From: an uncultured Flavobacteriaceae bacterium
Lineage (GTDB): Bacteria; Bacteroidota; Bacteroidia; Flavobacteriales; Flavobacteriaceae
DNA: 64,000 bases
Direction: 5' to 3'
Assembly (NCBI GenBank): GCA_913051755.1
Contig: CAJXBR010000001.1
Coordinates: forward strand, 1 to 64,000
In this document: positions 61,993-64,000 of the stretch, piece by piece
Layout of the letters: each line of letters opens with the position of its first letter
How positions within the stretch are numbered: position 1 is the stretch's first letter
Notes under the pieces: model-generated
Told to the model about the DNA's origin: nothing
What the model saw: only the letters and a program-made list of their open reading frames with translations
Databases searched by the model: none
Made by a program: the position numbers and the translations under genes

Positions 61993-62855
61993 ATTTCTTT
62001 GATCAAATGAAATATCGATACCAGACCTTTGGCGTGGTCGAGCGACTGATTGTCACCTTGGTTGCATGTTTTATTTTGCCTTTTCTGCTTCGAACTGTTT
62101 TTTATCTGTTTTCTGCTCCTTTCGATCAGTATTTCACTTGGTTTCAACTCTCCTCCAACTTCAATGATTTACTTTTTCGACCTTGGACTCTGATAAGCTA
62201 TGCTTTTTTCCATGGTGATTTTGGACACATATTATGGAATATGATTATCCTCCATTTTGCAGGTCGAATGATGGTTAATCTGTTTAAATCCAATCTCTTT
62301 ATTAATACTTTTTTTTTAGGGGTTTTGATTGGTGGAATAACGTTTGTTTTAAGCTATAATCTTTTCCCTGCTTTTCAAGGCCAATCACCTCGATTGATTG
62401 GGTCATCAGCTGGGGTGATGACTGTACTTATTTTCATGTGTAGTTATATGCCATATAAAGATGTCAGGATATTGGTATTCAATATCAAATTGATTTATAT
62501 TGGATTGTTTTTTGTTGTGTTTGATTTGATTCAAATTCCTGTCAGTAACGCTGGTGGTCACCTTGCACATTTGGGTGGTGCGATGACTGGCTATATCTAT
62601 CAAAGAAATATATCACGAGGGAACGATATTGGGCAATGGATTTCAAATATTGTCTCATATTTTTCATCATTATTTTCTTTCAAAAAGACCAAGGTTCGCA
62701 AAGTATATACCTCAATAAAACCCAAACCTAAACAAAATAAATCGGAAGTCGATCAAGCAAAAATTGACGCAATCCTTGATAAAATCAGTCAGTCAGGATA
62801 TGCAAGCTTGACAAAGGAGGAAAAAGAACTATTGTTTCGGGCGGGTAAATCTTAG
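61989..62855 (+). CDS. Rhomboid-family intramembrane serine protease 2
   Basis: A 288-aa rhomboid with a cytoplasmic C-terminal tail. Active-site features: FHGDFGHILWNMIILHFAG, the Ser in LIGSSAGVMTVL, and the His in GGHLAHLGGAMTGY. The tail (about 215-288) is basic and ends in a short helix IDAILDKISQSGYASLTKEEKELLF, a DUF6576-type segment. ATG at 61989 overlaps the first rhomboid stop (ATGA). Substrates unknown. Confidence 0.9.
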   Translation: MNFFDQMKYRYQTFGVVERLIVTLVACFILPFLLRTVFYLFSAPFDQYFTWFQLSSNFNDLLFRPWTLISYAFFHGDFGHILWNMIILHFAGRMMVNLFKSNLFINTFFLGVLIGGITFVLSYNLFPAFQGQSPRLIGSSAGVMTVLIFMCSYMPYKDVRILVFNIKLIYIGLFFVVFDLIQIPVSNAGGHLAHLGGAMTGYIYQRNISRGNDIGQWISNIVSYFSSLFSFKKTKVRKVYTSIKPKPKQNKSEVDQAKIDAILDKISQSGYASLTKEEKELLFRAGKS

Positions 62856-63394
62856 TCTGTAAACTGGAATAAGCTAAACACACAATTCCCATATTTCCTT
62901 GTTTCTTTGTGTGCCTGGTCCGAGCTGAAATCAATTTTCTCTGTATGCTCAAAAATAAACCAACCATCTGAACGTAGGAGTTTTCGTGTTTCAATGATTG
63001 CTTTGATCGTTTCAAATTCTTCTATGCCATTGTCATAAGGTGGGTCTGCAAAGATGACGTTAAAATCATTTACACACTTACTCAGATAACTCTTTGCTGT
63101 CATGCGAATGGATCGAATGGGAAGGTCTAAATCCTTAGCTGTATTTTCAACAAACAATACACACGCTAGGTTTGCATCAACTGACGTCACAGATGGGCAC
63201 CCCCTTGAACAAAACTCAAACCCTATGGCCCCTGTTCCGCTGTAAAGATCTAAAACGTGAGTTGATTCAAAATCAATTTTATGATTGAGTATGCTAAAGA
63301 GTGCCTCCTTTGCACGATCTGTCGTCGGCCGAACAGGAAGTTTTTTTGGGATTCTTATTCTTCTACCCTTATGATGGCCAGCTATAATTCGCAT
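62852..63394 (-). CDS. rsmD: 16S rRNA (guanine966-N2)-methyltransferase RsmD
   Basis: SAM-dependent methyltransferase acting on 16S rRNA G966; 180 aa. RIIAGHHKGRRIRIP, RPTTDRAKEALFSIL, LDLYSGTGAIGFEFCSRG and the catalytic FADPPYDNG are diagnostic. The stop overlaps that of the convergent second rhomboid gene by four bases. Its start overlaps the DUF3822 gene by 13 bases, so the two are one operon. Confidence 0.95.
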   Translation of the reverse strand: MRIIAGHHKGRRIRIPKKLPVRPTTDRAKEALFSILNHKIDFESTHVLDLYSGTGAIGFEFCSRGCPSVTSVDANLACVLFVENTAKDLDLPIRSIRMTAKSYLSKCVNDFNVIFADPPYDNGIEEFETIKAIIETRKLLRSDGWFIFEHTEKIDFSSDQAHKETRKYGNCVFSLFQFTD

Positions 63395-64000
63395 GTTGAA
63401 AGCTCAGTCAATAAAGTATGGGCATGAGGATGTAATAGAGTTGAACTCAATTTGTTCGAACTGTTTGATGGGGTGAAGAAGCTGGCTTTATGGATGTATT
63501 TTGACAACAATTGATGAGTCTTATCACCAGCTTTAATTTGGCCACTCATCAATAGGGTTGTTTGATCTAGAGCAAGAGAGTTTTTTTTGGCAACTGCTAT
63601 CGTGTAATACAGTATATCTTTTTCATCAGTCCAATTGAAGGCATTGTAAAATTGGAGTTTCCCTTTTACAAATAAAAAATAATATGCCAAATCATACTGT
63701 ATATGAACAAACCACAAGGGGTGGGTATTTTCAGTATTTTCTTTTGATAAAATCTCGAGCAATAAGCTGCTGCAGTGCACATAAGAAAACTTCCCAAATG
63801 ATTCGAGAAGCATATTGTTTACATTCACGTAGGGTATGTAAACATTCACAATTTGGGTCGATGAAATGTCATCAAACGACACATAGTCTTGTATTCTGAT
63901 ATCTGTATGATTTTTGAGGTATGTTGCTTTTTTGTTTTTGTTAAAAAGGGGCAGAGGGACAAAAGACGATAGGATGTTGACAAAACACACACGAACATCT
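63382..64000 (-). CDS. DUF3822 family protein (N-terminus beyond window)
   Basis: The open frame runs to the window edge, so the protein is cut at its N-terminus; about 205 residues are visible and family members are longer by roughly 60-80. DIRIQDYVSFDDISSTQIVNVYIPYVN, LQFYNAFNWTDEKDILYYTI and KYIHKASFFTPSN match DUF3822, an actin-like-fold family of Bacteroidota. A GTG at 63990 is available but lies inside the domain. The linkage with rsmD is conserved. Confidence 0.82.
   Translation of the reverse strand, partial: DVRVCFVNILSSFVPLPLFNKNKKATYLKNHTDIRIQDYVSFDDISSTQIVNVYIPYVNVNNMLLESFGKFSYVHCSSLLLEILSKENTENTHPLWFVHIQYDLAYYFLFVKGKLQFYNAFNWTDEKDILYYTIAVAKKNSLALDQTTLLMSGQIKAGDKTHQLLSKYIHKASFFTPSNSSNKLSSTLLHPHAHTLLTELSTCEL

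Overview
The window is AT-rich chromosomal DNA from a member of the Bacteroidota, almost certainly a marine-type flavobacterium (Flavobacteriales). The evidence is many lineage-restricted families (DUF4290, DUF4295, DUF6095, DUF6048, DUF6452, DUF3810, DUF3822, a GldI-type gliding lipoprotein), a TonB receptor/DUF4249 pair, zeaxanthin-type CrtZ, almost no Shine-Dalgarno sequences, and promoters of the Bacteroidetes type (TTG, 19 bases, TAnnTTTG). No insertion sequence, prophage, CRISPR array or rRNA operon was seen. Genes are packed very tightly and several convergent pairs share their stop codons.

Layout: 1-4336 carries rpmB-rpmG-DUF4295, a terminator, then ftsY, rimO and hisS. 4337-5840 holds a frameshifted helix-turn-helix gene, galE and tRNA-Met. 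5957-13450 is housekeeping: a START-like protein, a class IV aminotransferase, YqgE, fmt, recQ, a P-loop ATPase, DUF493, DUF4290 and murA. 13464-20614 is an eight-gene photolyase/cryptochrome operon on the minus strand: SRPBCC, SDR, class I photolyase, a hidden 48-aa DUF2256 protein, cryptochrome-DASH, an FeS-containing bacterial photolyase/cryptochrome, a divergent photolyase and TIGR03643/DUF2805. 20727-26664 holds DUF2911, maf/KdsC-like/DUF2520, ndk, DUF721, recF, a TPR protein and ribH. 26669-28928 carries crtZ, crtB and a CarH-like MerR regulator with B12-binding motifs. 28991-29242 is a tRNA-Leu, tRNA-Lys, tRNA-Lys cluster.

29325-42591 includes aroK, a PyrR-like protein, an Hsp15-like protein, an FKBP/TSP3 lipoprotein, a split transketolase, tgt, an LptF/G-like permease, an EamA permease, accA, dnaB and the thrS-infC-rpmI-rplT operon. 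42649-52177 has DUF6095-murQ-DUF4249-TonB receptor, a BASS transporter, icd, rplS with a possible structured leader, and DUF6048-DUF6452-rlmD. 52277-64000 has a large BNR-propeller protein, DUF3810, a cyclophilin-FKBP fusion, gldI, a DHH phosphoesterase, mutL, two rhomboids, rsmD and a truncated DUF3822 gene.

The most interesting theme is light. The promoter of the photolyase operon and the promoter of the CarH-like gene 8 kb away share an exact 15-base motif, followed at almost the same spacing by an inverted half-site. At the regulator's own promoter the half-sites recur with an 11-base period, the arrangement known for CarH operators. This suggests one B12-dependent light regulon covering DNA photorepair and carotenoid synthesis, with crtI and crtY encoded elsewhere.
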